The notes: a model not told the origin generated them from the letters alone. A DNA stretch of 64,000 nt from Paludibacterium paludis (GCF_018802605.1 NZ_CP069161.1:2046001-2110000); one strand, 5' to 3'. Counted from the stretch's first letter, positions 1 to 8,735 are shown. Numbers and translations: made by a program.

Positions 1-127
1 GTGTCAGCGGGGAGTCGGGCCGCGCCTCGGGCAGCCGGCCGTCGATGTGCAAAATGAGGTTGCCGTTCCAGATAATCCAGAGTGCCGGCCCGTTCGCGCG
101 GGCCGGTGCGTCAAGCGTAAACATCAT
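1..127 (-). CDS. N-terminal fragment of a gene running off the left edge (possibly NAD+ diphosphatase NudC)
   Basis: Reading leftward from ATG codons at 127 or 124, the frame stays open to the window edge (about 42 residues). The fragment contains PALWIIWNGNLILHIDG, which resembles the poorly conserved N-terminal domain of NudC-type Nudix pyrophosphatases; the diagnostic zinc-ribbon and Nudix box would lie outside the window. It begins 24 bases after the ybdK stop on the same strand, so it may be the third gene of that transcript. No strong ribosome binding site is visible. The NudC idea is weak inference. Confidence 0.4.
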   Translation of the reverse strand, partial: MMFTLDAPARANGPALWIIWNGNLILHIDGRLPEARPDSPLT

Positions 128-151
128 GGTGTGTGTCGTTCTGTGGCCGGG

Positions 152-1300
152 TCAGGAGAGCATTGTAGCGCCCGGCGTGTCGCTGGCATACATCCAGAGC
201 TGGCTTTGGCGGCGAACCACTTCGGAGAGCGATCCGGTTTCCCGGTAAATATCGCGCAAATCGTGGCTGTCGGTTCTGCGCTTGAGCGCGCGGTCGCGCA
301 GCCGTTTGTGCCAGTGGGCAAGGCCGAGCGTATCGGCCGATTCCTGCACCTGGCCCAATGTCGCGAGCAGATCCTCGAGCAACAATGTCTGTCCCGCGCC
401 GTCGGGGATCACCACCACGCCATCGTAACCGAAGCGGCAGGCCTGGAAGCGGTTGTAATTGTAGGTCAGGGCGAGACGCTCGTCCGGGAAGGGGGCGTCG
501 CTGGCAAAGAAATGGTGGGCCAGCATCTGGGCGTAGGCGGCCAGCATGGCGGCCGTGTCGATGGTCAGCGGCGTGTCGCAGATGCGGATTTCCACCGTGC
601 CGTATTCGGGTTTGGGGCGGATATCCCAGTAAAAGTCCTTGATGGACGCCACGATGCCCAGCGACTGCATCTGTCCGAAATAGTCGTTGAAGGCGCCCCA
701 GTTCTCCACGGGAGGCATGGTGCCGGACAGGGGGAAGGCGTTGATGCTGGTCAGCCGCGATGACTGGAAGGCCGTGTCCACACCCTGGTAGAACGGCGAG
801 GAGGCCGACAGCGCGACAAAGTGCGGCATGAAGCGGGCCAGGTGGCGGGTCAGCCGGACGGCCCAGTCGCCATTCGGGCAGCCGACATGGATGTGCTGCC
901 CATAGACGGTGAACTGCTTGGCTAGGTAGCCATAAAGCTCCGATACCAGACGATAGCGCTCCTTGGGGTAGATGCGCTGGTCGTCCCAGTGCTGGAACGG
1001 ATGGGAGCCGCCGCCCGCGAGGCCGAGATTGAGCTTCTCCGCGGCGGTGACCAGGCACTGGCGTATGGCCTGCAGTTCGTCCAGCAAGGTGTCGGGCGTC
1101 TCGTGGACGGCGGTGGCGATTTCGATCATGCCCTGGGTGATTTCGGGCTTGATGTCGAAACCATGCTGTTTGCGGTCAAGCAGGGACAGCAGGTCATCGG
1201 AGCCGCGCGTCAGATTGTAGTCGCGCCGGTTGAGGATCATCAGTTCCAGTTCGACGCCCAAGGTCAGCGGGCGGCTAGGCGTAAAGTCGAGCATGGTCAT
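152..1300 (-). CDS. ybdK: YbdK-family carboxylate-amine ligase (glutamate-cysteine ligase 2 type)
   Basis: A 382-residue protein of the GCS2 family. These ATP-grasp-like cytoplasmic enzymes join an amino acid carboxylate to an amine; E. coli YbdK has weak glutamate-cysteine ligase activity and its true substrate is unclear. Visible family motifs are GVELELMIL near residue 15, GGGSHPFQ near 100, the QHIHVGCP block near 140 and TVEIRICDT near 240, which hold the acidic metal-binding and histidine residues. Length is normal for the family. The start ATG at 1300 overlaps the upstream antiporter stop by four bases (ATGA), so the two are translationally coupled. Family assignment is firm; physiological substrate is not. 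Confidence 0.9.
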   Translation of the reverse strand: MTMLDFTPSRPLTLGVELELMILNRRDYNLTRGSDDLLSLLDRKQHGFDIKPEITQGMIEIATAVHETPDTLLDELQAIRQCLVTAAEKLNLGLAGGGSHPFQHWDDQRIYPKERYRLVSELYGYLAKQFTVYGQHIHVGCPNGDWAVRLTRHLARFMPHFVALSASSPFYQGVDTAFQSSRLTSINAFPLSGTMPPVENWGAFNDYFGQMQSLGIVASIKDFYWDIRPKPEYGTVEIRICDTPLTIDTAAMLAAYAQMLAHHFFASDAPFPDERLALTYNYNRFQACRFGYDGVVVIPDGAGQTLLLEDLLATLGQVQESADTLGLAHWHKRLRDRALKRRTDSHDLRDIYRETGSLSEVVRRQSQLWMYASDTPGATMLS

Positions 1301-2505
1301 TCCCGTTCATGTTGCAGTGGGCGCGCTTCGCCGGTTCGGGCGAGCGCGAGACGGGTGAGGGCGGGGCCCAGCAGTTCGGTCAGGCAGCACGCGCCAAGGG
1401 CGATCATGCCGAGTCGTGCCGCATCGGCGGGCAGCGCGTCCGAGGCGAGGTTCAAAAGGCCGAAGGACCAGATCGGCACCGGCAGGAGGCCCGCGCCAAG
1501 CCAGGCGCCCTTGCGCCATGGAAGTCCGTTGGGGCGTGCCGCCAGGGCCCAGGTGGCGACCAGGACGGCGAGCCGGAGCAGCACGACGGCGACGATCAGC
1601 GCGCCGTCGCTGGCGAACGGCGCGGCGCTGAAGTGGGTGCCGACCGAGACGAACAGGGCGACGTAAAAAAGGTTGCCCTGCTTGACGAGTCCCGGCGCGC
1701 CGACGATGGCGTCGCGGCCGAAGTTGCGCATCGCGAGACCCAGCACCAGCATGGCCAGGGACGGGATCATCGTGAGCATGCTGGTCAGGCCGAGCGTGAG
1801 CGCGATCACGGCATAGAACAGCACCGATTGCGGTTCGGGATGGCGGGCGCCGAGCCATCCCCCGAGGCGGCTGGCGAGAAAACCGATGGCCAGGCCGAGC
1901 AGCGCCGAGCCGGCCAGCAGCCAGCCTGGCAGCATGATCGAGTAGCCGGTCTCGTGCGCGGAAGACAGGTGCCCCCAAGAGAGCGATACGGCGAACAGGC
2001 ACAGCGCCAGCAGGTTGGAAAGCCCTGTGTGCGCCATCATGCGCTCGCTGACCTGGCCCTCGGCGCGACATTCGTCGATGACGTCCAGCATCAGCGCCGG
2101 AGACGAGGCGGTGAGCAAGGAGGCGATCAGCGCGGCTGGCGCGGCGGCGATGCCGAATGCCAGGAGGCTGGCCAGCGCGACGCCGAACAGGAGGGCTCCG
2201 GCGAGCAGCGAGGTCAGAAAGAGCGCCTTTTCCCGTACAAGCCAGGCAAGGTCGATGCGCCGGCCCTGCTCGAACAGCGCGAGTCCCAAGCCGAGTTGAA
2301 TGAAAATATCGCTCTGGGCGATGAGATCGGGGCCCAGTACGCCAAGGCCGGCCGGTCCGATGAACAGCCCCGTGATCAGGTAGCCGGTGACCCGCGGGAT
2401 ACCGAAAGTGCGTGTGGCCAGATGGCTGCCCAGCACGCCCAGCGCCAGGATGACACCGAAGGCGGCGAGGGGGTTGAGCGGCAGGATTTGCCAGGGCAGG
2501 TGCAT
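1297..2505 (-). CDS. CPA2-family monovalent cation:proton antiporter
   Basis: A 402-residue, very hydrophobic inner-membrane protein with about twelve predicted helices, the size of the Kef/Nha-type membrane domain without the C-terminal TrkA-N regulatory domain of KefB/KefC. Family features include the early GYLITGLFIGPAGLG segment, a LALFEQGRRIDL block and a central LGLAMRNFG segment. It should exchange Na+ or K+ for protons; the ion cannot be told from sequence. A good ribosome binding site (AAGGAGG) precedes the ATG at 2505. It is the first gene of a leftward unit with ybdK. Since ybdK homologues make small peptides, a glutathione-like gating link as in KefB/C is conceivable, but the gating domain is absent. 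Confidence 0.85.
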   Translation of the reverse strand: MHLPWQILPLNPLAAFGVILALGVLGSHLATRTFGIPRVTGYLITGLFIGPAGLGVLGPDLIAQSDIFIQLGLGLALFEQGRRIDLAWLVREKALFLTSLLAGALLFGVALASLLAFGIAAAPAALIASLLTASSPALMLDVIDECRAEGQVSERMMAHTGLSNLLALCLFAVSLSWGHLSSAHETGYSIMLPGWLLAGSALLGLAIGFLASRLGGWLGARHPEPQSVLFYAVIALTLGLTSMLTMIPSLAMLVLGLAMRNFGRDAIVGAPGLVKQGNLFYVALFVSVGTHFSAAPFASDGALIVAVVLLRLAVLVATWALAARPNGLPWRKGAWLGAGLLPVPIWSFGLLNLASDALPADAARLGMIALGACCLTELLGPALTRLALARTGEARPLQHERE

Positions 2506-2581
2506 GCGAGCGCCTCCTTGTTATCTGTTTGCTTACCAGACAAGAGACGCCGCAGCGCCCGAAGAGTTCAATCTTCCGGCA

Positions 2582-3400
2582 TCAGGCCGCCGCGCGGGAG
2601 GGGCCGGATTGGCTGACGAACCAGTTGCCGTTTTCGTCCTGGCGGGCGGTCATCGGCCACTGGTATGCCTGCGAAAGATGGACGCGGGCAAGAACATGCC
2701 GCGCGCTGCCCGTGGCGATGGCGCGTCCCTTATCCAGTAAGAGTAGATGGTCGGCGTGATTGGCCGCCAGTGACAGATCGTGCAGTACGGTCACCACGCT
2801 GCGGCCCTGCAGGCAGAGGCGGCGCAGTGTTTGCATCAGCAAATGCTGGTGACGGATATCCAGGTGGTTGGTGGGTTCGTCCAGCAGCAGCACGGGAGTG
2901 CCTTGTACGAGGGCGCGCGCCAGCGCGGCGCGCTGCCGCTCGCCGCCGGAGAGCGCTCCGAGCGGACGTGCGGCCGAGCCATCCAGCTCCAGCTGCTCGA
3001 GCGCCTGGCGCACCCGTTGCCGGTCTTCATCGCCGGGACGGCCGAGCCAGCCAAGCCAGGGCCGCCGCCCCAGCATGACGTAATCGCCGACGGACATCAG
3101 CGGATCTCCCTGAGGGTGCTGCCCCACCCAGGCGAGCCGCCGGCCGTCGTTTCCGTCCGAGGGGGGCGGCTTGCCGAACAGGGTGACCTCGCCGTTTTCG
3201 ATGGGGGTGAGTCCGGCGAGGCAGCGCAGCAGAGTGCTTTTGCCGGAGCCGTTGGGGCCGAGGATGGCGGTGATGCTGTTGGCCGGGAAGGTCAGCGGTC
3301 CGGGATCGAGAATGGTTCGTCCCTGGCGGCATACCCGCCCGCTGAAGCGAAAGGCGGTATGCGCCTGTGACGCATGGTGAAGCGCAAGCGAGTCAGGCAT
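2582..3400 (-). CDS. hmuV: Hemin ABC transporter, ATP-binding protein
   Basis: The 272-residue ATPase of a FecCDE/HmuTUV-type importer. Walker A is GPNGSGKST near residue 49, the ABC signature LSGGERQ near 150, Walker B VLLLDEPTN near 170 and the switch histidine lies in VLHDLSL. It would power hemin movement across the inner membrane through HmuU. It overlaps the end of hmuU by eight bases, consistent with a single operon hemP-hmuS-hmuT-hmuU-hmuV. The N-terminal 30 residues before the first strand are longer than in many relatives. The heme substrate is inferred from hmuS; the ATPase alone looks like any siderophore/B12-family member. Confidence 0.9.
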   Translation of the reverse strand: MPDSLALHHASQAHTAFRFSGRVCRQGRTILDPGPLTFPANSITAILGPNGSGKSTLLRCLAGLTPIENGEVTLFGKPPPSDGNDGRRLAWVGQHPQGDPLMSVGDYVMLGRRPWLGWLGRPGDEDRQRVRQALEQLELDGSAARPLGALSGGERQRAALARALVQGTPVLLLDEPTNHLDIRHQHLLMQTLRRLCLQGRSVVTVLHDLSLAANHADHLLLLDKGRAIATGSARHVLARVHLSQAYQWPMTARQDENGNWFVSQSGPSRAAA

Positions 3401-4334
3401 GTTCGAGACCTCGTTGGCGATAGAATAGCCAGAAAAAGAACGGCGGGCCGGCGAAGCCGGCGATGAGGCCGGCCGGAAGATCGACCGGATAGGCGACGCT
3501 GCGTCCGGCGGTGTCGACCACCAGCAGGAACACGGCCCCGGCGAGACTCGATGCCGCGATCACCTGCCGGCGCGAGCCGCGCAGCACAAGGCTGACCGCA
3601 TTGGGCACCATCATGCCGACAAAACCGATGATGCCCGACAGCGAAACGGCGGCGCCGGCGAGCAGCGCCGCGCTGACGGCGGTCGCGAAGCGGACGCGGC
3701 CGACGCGGATGCCGAGCGAGCTTGCGCTGTCTTCGCCGAGCGTCAGTATGTCGAGATCCCGCGCCAGAAAAACCAGCAGGGCGAGGCCGGGCAGCATGAC
3801 CGACAGCGCGCCGGGCAACAGGCCGTAACGGGCTTCCGAAAGGCTGCCGGACAGCCAGGTCATGGCGCTGCGAAGCGCCATGTCGTCGGACAGGAAAAGG
3901 ATCAGACTGACGGCCGCTCCGCAGAAGGCGCTGACGGCGATGCCGAGAATGAGCAGGCCGCTCAGCCCGCCGCGCATGAGGCGGTTCAGCGCGAGCACCA
4001 GCAGGGTGACGCCGAGTCCACCTGCGAATGCGGCGACCGGCAGGAACGCGCCGCCCAGTCCCAGCGCCATCGAGCCGATGACGCCGAGCGCCGCGCCGCC
4101 CGATGTGCCGATGAGCCCGGGGTCGGCAAGGCGGTTGCCGAACAGCGCCTGCAGCGCGGAGCCGGCCGCCGCCAGCGCCGCGCCGGTGAGCAGCGCCGCC
4201 AGCGCCCGGGGGAGGCGCAGCTCGGTCACCAGCGGGTCGTACCGATCCGGTGGTATCCATTGGCCGGCGCCGATGCCGAGGCACAGCAGTGTCACGAAGG
4301 CGACGGCCAGGATGATCAAGCCGAGCCGGATCAC
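3393..4334 (-). CDS. hmuU: Hemin ABC transporter, FecCD-family permease
   Basis: A 313-residue inner-membrane permease of the BtuC/FecCD family (usually ten helices). Diagnostic blocks are LRLPRALAALLTGAALAAAG near residue 40, the NRLADPGLIGTSGGA segment near 70 and GIIGFVGMMVPN near 230. The start is GTG at 4334, giving a four-base overlap with the hmuT stop. It is slightly shorter than typical HmuU (about 330 residues) because the N-terminus is brief. It would form the homodimeric channel fed by HmuT and driven by HmuV. Confidence 0.9.
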   Translation of the reverse strand: MIRLGLIILAVAFVTLLCLGIGAGQWIPPDRYDPLVTELRLPRALAALLTGAALAAAGSALQALFGNRLADPGLIGTSGGAALGVIGSMALGLGGAFLPVAAFAGGLGVTLLVLALNRLMRGGLSGLLILGIAVSAFCGAAVSLILFLSDDMALRSAMTWLSGSLSEARYGLLPGALSVMLPGLALLVFLARDLDILTLGEDSASSLGIRVGRVRFATAVSAALLAGAAVSLSGIIGFVGMMVPNAVSLVLRGSRRQVIAASSLAGAVFLLVVDTAGRSVAYPVDLPAGLIAGFAGPPFFFWLFYRQRGLEHA

Positions 4335-5128
4335 TGCGCAAGACTCCTCAGGCGTGCGACCGTTTGCGGGCTCGCGAGTCCCATGCGCAAAAAACTTTCT
4401 GCGGGCCAGCTTGCGATGCGGCCGCTTTTCGCGGCGGGACTCGCGGCGATCTCGGGGCGTTTCGCGAACGCCGCGGCACCGCCAAAAACCGCGGCGTTGT
4501 GTTCGGCCAGTACGATGACGTCGGGTCGCAGCGCCGCCCAGCCCTCCTTGCCCAGCGGTTTGAAGCCGTCGAGCTCGGCGGCGGCGTTGATGCCGCCGGC
4601 GGCGCGGATCAGGGTGTCGGCCGCGGTGTTGCGTCCGGCCACGAACCGCCCGTCGTAGCTGAGCAGGTAGCGCTTGCCGGTCGCCACGCCCGGTGTCATG
4701 CCCTGCCGCCAGGTTTGCGCCAGCGCGGCGGCCTCGCGGGGCTTGCCGATCAGTTCTCCGATGCGCGCGATGCTTTGGGCGTAGTCCGCTCCGTCTTCGC
4801 GCATGCCGATTTTCCGGGCGGGGATCGCCATGCGGGTCAATGTGGCGTAGATGCTGTCGGGCTGGGCCATCGGGCTGCCGATCACCAGGGTCGGTTTCAG
4901 GCGGGCCACCGGTTCGGCGTTGAGGGTGCGCGACAGGCCGATCGGTGCGGCATGCGCGAGTTCGGGCTGATGCGAGGCGTCGTTGCGGCCGACGACGTCT
5001 TTTGCCGCGCCAAGCGCCACCACGATGTCGGCCACGTCCGGTGTCAGCGCGACGAGCCGTTCGGCCGCGAGGGCCGGCAGCGAGGCGATGGCGAGCCAGC
5101 CGCCCAGCCAGAGGCGATTAAGCGGCAC
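4331..5128 (-). CDS. hmuT: Hemin ABC transporter, periplasmic substrate-binding protein
   Basis: A 265-residue class III periplasmic binding protein. The N-terminus has a signal peptide with a cleavage site near ALAAE at about residue 21. The mature part reads RLVALTPDVADIVVALGA, the usual opening of the FepB/HmuT fold, and later contains the KPTLVIGSP and RPDVIVLAEH strands of the two lobes. It should bind heme released by a TonB-dependent receptor and hand it to HmuU; no receptor gene lies in this window. The start is GTG at 5128, overlapping the end of hmuS by eleven bases, with a GGAGAC ribosome binding site inside hmuS. Confidence 0.88.
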   Translation of the reverse strand: MPLNRLWLGGWLAIASLPALAAERLVALTPDVADIVVALGAAKDVVGRNDASHQPELAHAAPIGLSRTLNAEPVARLKPTLVIGSPMAQPDSIYATLTRMAIPARKIGMREDGADYAQSIARIGELIGKPREAAALAQTWRQGMTPGVATGKRYLLSYDGRFVAGRNTAADTLIRAAGGINAAAELDGFKPLGKEGWAALRPDVIVLAEHNAAVFGGAAAFAKRPEIAASPAAKSGRIASWPAESFLRMGLASPQTVARLRSLAQ

Positions 5129-6191
5129 GGTGCGTCTCCTGCGGAGCGGCGCTTTGCGCCATGGCGTGCCAGGCCGGGTCCTCGCGCTGGCCTTCGCTGC
5201 GCAGGCCGAACAGGGTCAGAATGGTATCGCCGTTGGCGTCGAGGGCTTCGACGGCGGTGATGATGCCATCGCGGGTCGGTCGCTTGACGCGCCACACGCT
5301 GTCGATGCCTGACGGATCAAGATGCAGCGTCAGTGCCTTGTCGAAAATGTTGAGCCAGCCGTCCATCTCCTTGACGTTGACGATGGGGCCGCCGTGAATC
5401 TGCACCATGCCGCGGTTGCCGGTGAAAATCATGATCGGCGTTTGCTCGTCCGCCGCGCGGCGCAGCAGCGCCTCGATCGAGTTCACCGCCAGTTTTTCGG
5501 CATAACCTTCTGGGGCGCTGGCGAAGGCCGAGCGGCGCGACATGTCGTAACGCACCAGCAGACGGTTGAAGTGATGGATGTCCTGCAGGGCGAGCCATTC
5601 TTCGCGGAAGCGCGCGAGGTCGTCGCCGCCCAGGTCGCGATGGGGCAGTCCGGCGCGGGGCGTCCGCGGCCGGTCGGAGTCGCCGGCGCCGGCGAAGGCG
5701 GCGACCATGGCCTGCCAATCGTCCAGGCGGGCGTCGTCGTGCAGATAGAATTTTCCGATCGCGTCGCCGTGATCGTCGTAAAATTGCACCGAATGCAGCG
5801 CGCCGCGCCGGCTTTGCTGGCTCACCGCGAAAGCCCGGCGCCAGTTTTTCAGGTAGAAGCGCAGGTCAAGACCGCCCTGGTCGAGCGCGAGTCCCATGTC
5901 GGTGCCCAGCGAAAGGTTGCGTAACTGGCCGACCCTTTCCTGTACGCAGAAACGGTTGCGGGTGATGCATTTGATTTCACCGGCCAGGGTGAGCGCCTCG
6001 AGCAGCGCGTTGAAATCGCCGCGCAGCGCCATGGCTTCCGGCAAGACGGCGACCAGATCGGCTTCGCTGGCGCCGAGCGCGTCGGCGGCGTCACGCTGGC
6101 GCAAGGAAGGCCGTTCGGCCTTGAGCGCCTGGTAGCGGGAGAGAAGGTCGGTCGTGGCGTGTTCGGCGACAGGTGTGGAAGTCCGGTTCAT
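5118..6191 (-). CDS. hmuS: Hemin-degrading/hemin-carrier protein HmuS
   Basis: A 357-residue cytoplasmic HemS/HmuS/ChuS-family protein, full length, with the two tandem structural repeats of the family. Recognisable blocks are the EIKCITRNRFCVQERVG segment near residue 75, LRFYLKNWRRAFAV near 110 and the second-repeat GNRGMVQIHGGPI and NIFDKALTLHLDP region near 270-300. These proteins receive incoming heme and in several species degrade it or pass it to heme oxygenase. A GAGGAAA ribosome binding site precedes the ATG at 6191. It lies 81 bases after hemP and is followed at once by the hmuTUV transporter, which fixes the operon's substrate as hemin. Confidence 0.93.
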   Translation of the reverse strand: MNRTSTPVAEHATTDLLSRYQALKAERPSLRQRDAADALGASEADLVAVLPEAMALRGDFNALLEALTLAGEIKCITRNRFCVQERVGQLRNLSLGTDMGLALDQGGLDLRFYLKNWRRAFAVSQQSRRGALHSVQFYDDHGDAIGKFYLHDDARLDDWQAMVAAFAGAGDSDRPRTPRAGLPHRDLGGDDLARFREEWLALQDIHHFNRLLVRYDMSRRSAFASAPEGYAEKLAVNSIEALLRRAADEQTPIMIFTGNRGMVQIHGGPIVNVKEMDGWLNIFDKALTLHLDPSGIDSVWRVKRPTRDGIITAVEALDANGDTILTLFGLRSEGQREDPAWHAMAQSAAPQETHRAA

Positions 6192-6272
6192 GATTGTGGT
6201 TTCCTCGACGGATCTGTCGCGCCCTGGCTTGCGAAGCTGGCTAACGGCGCAGATGAATAATGGATGCGTGCG

Positions 6273-6449
6273 CTATTTGACGAGAATCAGCTTGTTCTGC
6301 CTCGTCAGGCACAGTCGGTAAATCTCGCCGTTGTGCGAGATGTGGATTTCGCGGCTGGTGCCCAGCAATGCCTGGCTGTCCGTGCGCGGCGCGGCGGATG
6401 GCTTCTCGGCGGACCGGGCGGGGAGCCGGGGGTTGGCGGTGGGGGTCAT
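6273..6449 (-). CDS. hemP: Hemin uptake protein HemP
   Basis: A small 58-residue protein whose C-terminal half carries the HemP-family pattern: a LLGTSREIHISHNGEIYRL stretch followed by LTRQNKLILVK. An AAAGGAGAG ribosome binding site sits just before the ATG at 6449, and the gene is the first downstream of a Fur-box promoter; upstream in-frame codons are not preceded by a binding site and would start inside the promoter. HemP/HmuP in other betaproteobacteria is needed for normal expression of hemin uptake genes, but its mechanism is not settled. The N-terminal 25 residues are low-complexity, rich in Pro, Ala and Ser. Confidence 0.88.
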   Translation of the reverse strand: MTPTANPRLPARSAEKPSAAPRTDSQALLGTSREIHISHNGEIYRLCLTRQNKLILVK

Positions 6450-6464
6450 CGTCAGCTCTCCTTT

Positions 6465-6500
6465 GAGAATGATAATACTTATCAATAGCAGTTTAGGCAA
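6465..6500 (-). promoter_or_regulatory. Fur-controlled promoter of the hemin operon
   Basis: On the minus strand a sigma-70-like promoter reads TTGCCT (6500-6495), a 17-base spacer and TATTAT (6477-6472). The -10 is covered by a Fur-box match at 6465-6483: the plus-strand sequence GAGAATGATAATACTTATC agrees with the classical GATAATGATAATCATTATC at 16 of 19 positions. Binding of Fe-Fur here would block RNA polymerase, so the operon should be induced by iron limitation. Confidence 0.85.
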
Positions 6501-6568
6501 GATGTTTGCGCTACGGCAAAGACGGTACGATCGTGGTGTGTCTCGCGCGCGGGATTCGGGAGAGCATG

Positions 6569-7684
6569 ATGGGGCTTGGCGATGCATTGGGAGTGGAGTG
6601 GCCTTTGATTCAGGCGCCGATGGCCGGCGCCCAGGGCGCGGCGCTGGCGGCGGCCGTCTGCGAGGCGGGTGCGCTGGGCTCGCTGCCCTGCGCGATGTTG
6701 ACGCCCGAGTCGCTGTCGGCCGAGCTGGCCGCGTTGCGGCGCTTGACCGACCGGCCGTTCAACGTCAATTTTTTCTGTCATGCGCCGCCTCTGTTCGACG
6801 CCGCGCGCGATCAGCGCTGGCGGGCCGCGCTGGCGCCCTGGTACGAAAAATACGGCATCGACCCGTCGGGCATTGTGCCGGCGGCCGGACGCGCGCCGTT
6901 CGACGAGCGGATGCTGGAGGTGATCGAGGCGTGGCGGCCTCCCGTGGTGAGTTTTCATTTCGGCCTGCCGCGGCCGGCGCTGCTCGATGGTGTGAAAGAG
7001 TGGGGTGCCGTGGTGATGTCGACGGCGACCACGGTCGACGAGGCGCGCTACCTGGAGGATCATGGCGCGGATGTGGTCATCGCCCAGGGAATCGAGGCGG
7101 GCGGGCACCGCGGGCTGTTTCTTTCCGGGGATTTGACCGGTCAGCTGCCGTTGCGCGAACTTCTGGCGCGCATCGCCGACGCGGTGCGGCTACCCGTGGT
7201 GGCGGCCGGAGGCATCGCCGGCCCGAAGGACGTGGCCGAAGCGATGGCGCTGGGCGCATCCGGCGTGCAGGCCGGAACCGTGTTCTTGCTGTGCGACGAA
7301 TCGGGGGCCGGCGCCGTGCTCCGCGCCGCGGTGGCGCGGGCCGGCGAGGCGGGCACCGCGCTGACCCGGGTGTTCACCGGGCGTCCGGCCCGGGGTGTTG
7401 TCAATCTGGCGATGCGCGAACTCGGGCCGTTCGGCGAGTCCGTGCCGGATTTCCCGCTGGCGGTGTCCTATATGGCGCCGCTGCGGGCCCCCGTGCCGAA
7501 GCGGCGGGCGACGGCGCGTTTTCCCCGCTGTGGTGCGGGAAAAACACCGCCGGGTGCCGTGAAGTGCCTGCCGCCCGGATCGTGCTCGATCTGGTGGCCG
7601 GGTTCTAGCCGCGTTGCGCGTTTTCTCCGAGCGAGGCGGCGACGTCGTGTGCCTCGGCCATCACGCGCTCGAAGAGCTCCGTGA
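6569..7684 (+). CDS. Nitronate monooxygenase-family flavoprotein with a C-terminal frameshift
   Basis: A TIM-barrel FMN protein of the nitronate monooxygenase / 2-nitropropane dioxygenase family. Family features are PLIQAPMAG at the start, RPFNVNFFCH, the GIEAGGHRG motif and the VVAAGGIAGP and ALGASGVQAGT FMN phosphate-binding blocks. Of two adjacent ATGs, 6569 has the better spacing from GGGAG at 6558. The last sensible in-frame residues are around 7480; after a run of five C (7488-7492) the frame reads an unlikely Arg/Pro-rich tail to 7684, running 80 bases into the convergent neighbour. In the other frame the expected tail AEAAGDGAFSPLWCG follows and stops with TAG at 7606-7608. One added C would restore a normal protein ending at 7608. 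Enzyme substrate unknown. Confidence 0.75.
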   Translation: MGLGDALGVEWPLIQAPMAGAQGAALAAAVCEAGALGSLPCAMLTPESLSAELAALRRLTDRPFNVNFFCHAPPLFDAARDQRWRAALAPWYEKYGIDPSGIVPAAGRAPFDERMLEVIEAWRPPVVSFHFGLPRPALLDGVKEWGAVVMSTATTVDEARYLEDHGADVVIAQGIEAGGHRGLFLSGDLTGQLPLRELLARIADAVRLPVVAAGGIAGPKDVAEAMALGASGVQAGTVFLLCDESGAGAVLRAAVARAGEAGTALTRVFTGRPARGVVNLAMRELGPFGESVPDFPLAVSYMAPLRAPVPKRRATARFPRCGAGKTPPGAVKCLPPGSCSIWWPGSSRVARFLRARRRRRVPRPSRARRAP

Positions 7685-8651
7685 CACTGGGCGTGTCGTC
7701 GATCAGTCCTTGCACCTGTCCGATCAACTGCACGCCGCGTTCGTGGTCGCCTTCCTGGATGGCCAGGCGGATCTGTTCCGAGGCGGCGCCGAACTGGGCG
7801 AGCTGGCGGATCTGCTGTGGCGCTTTCATCAGGCCGGCCAGTACGCGCGGAATCGAGACGTTCATTTTCCGGGCGTTGAGGCTTGCCCGCCAGCCTGCGG
7901 TCAGCAGGCCCAGCGGCTTGCGCGTGGCTTTCGCGGCGGTGGGGCTGTGCATGACGCGGCAAGGCAATCCGTCGAAATTGGCCGAGTAAATGGTGTCCTC
8001 CACCGACTTGGCGTGGATCATTGCCTTGGTGCGGTCGTGCACCGGACTTTCCCGTGTGGTGGCAAGGCGAGAACCCATGGCCACGGCATCGGCCCCCAGC
8101 GCCAGTGCCGCGACGAGGCCGGCGCCCGTGCCGAAGCCGCCCGCCGCGAGGATGGGCAGGTCGCTGACACGGCGGATGGCCGGGATCAGGACGAGCGACG
8201 TCACGCTTCCGCCGTGCGCGGCGGCTTCGTGGCCGGTCACGAGGAGTCCGTCGGCGCCTCCCGCGGCGGCGGAAATGGCATGGCGCTCGGTGGTGACGGT
8301 GGCGATCACCTTGCCGCCGTAAGCATGGGCCCGTTCGGCGATCCAGTCGCCCTTGCCCAGGGAGAAATTGATCACCGGCACCTGTTCTTGCAGCGCGGCT
8401 TCGGCGTTTTCCCGTGCGCCGGGCATCATCAGGGTGCAGCCGATGCCGAATGGCTTGTCGGTCAGTTCGCGGATGCGCGCGATGGCGCGGCGCGTGGCGG
8501 CGACATCCAGCGGGCCGGTGGCGAGGATGCCGAGACCTCCGGCATTGGCGACGGCGGCCACCAGTTCCGGAGTGGCGATCCAGCTCATGCCGGGGCAGGC
8601 CAGGGGGTGGTCAACACCGAAGGTGCGGGTGAAGCGTGTCTGCATGGTCAT
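7605..8651 (-). CDS. Nitronate monooxygenase-family flavoprotein
   Basis: A 348-residue FMN-dependent TIM-barrel protein of the same broad family as the convergent gene at 6.6-7.6 kb, but clearly a different subgroup. Features are HPLACPGMSWIATPELVAA at the start, KPFGIGCTLM, GHEAAAHGGS (containing the histidine that abstracts the alpha-proton in characterised members), PILAAGGFGTG and LALGADAVAMGSR for FMN binding. Such enzymes oxidise alkyl nitronates such as propionate-3-nitronate; some relatives act as enoyl reductases. Its stop overlaps the repaired end of the facing gene by four bases. Confidence 0.82.
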   Translation of the reverse strand: MTMQTRFTRTFGVDHPLACPGMSWIATPELVAAVANAGGLGILATGPLDVAATRRAIARIRELTDKPFGIGCTLMMPGARENAEAALQEQVPVINFSLGKGDWIAERAHAYGGKVIATVTTERHAISAAAGGADGLLVTGHEAAAHGGSVTSLVLIPAIRRVSDLPILAAGGFGTGAGLVAALALGADAVAMGSRLATTRESPVHDRTKAMIHAKSVEDTIYSANFDGLPCRVMHSPTAAKATRKPLGLLTAGWRASLNARKMNVSIPRVLAGLMKAPQQIRQLAQFGAASEQIRLAIQEGDHERGVQLIGQVQGLIDDTPSVTELFERVMAEAHDVAASLGENAQRG

Positions 8652-8735
8652 CTCGTGGCGGGTGGACGGTTATGCTATTCTCAATGCATTTTCCGATAAA
8701 TTCAAACGATTGTTTGATTTCTTTCCGGTTTGCCC

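Noticed and set aside
47..763. Long plus-strand frame over the ybdK gene
   Set aside because: It is a shadow of the real minus-strand coding region: low-complexity Arg/Gly/Val-rich product and no ribosome binding site.
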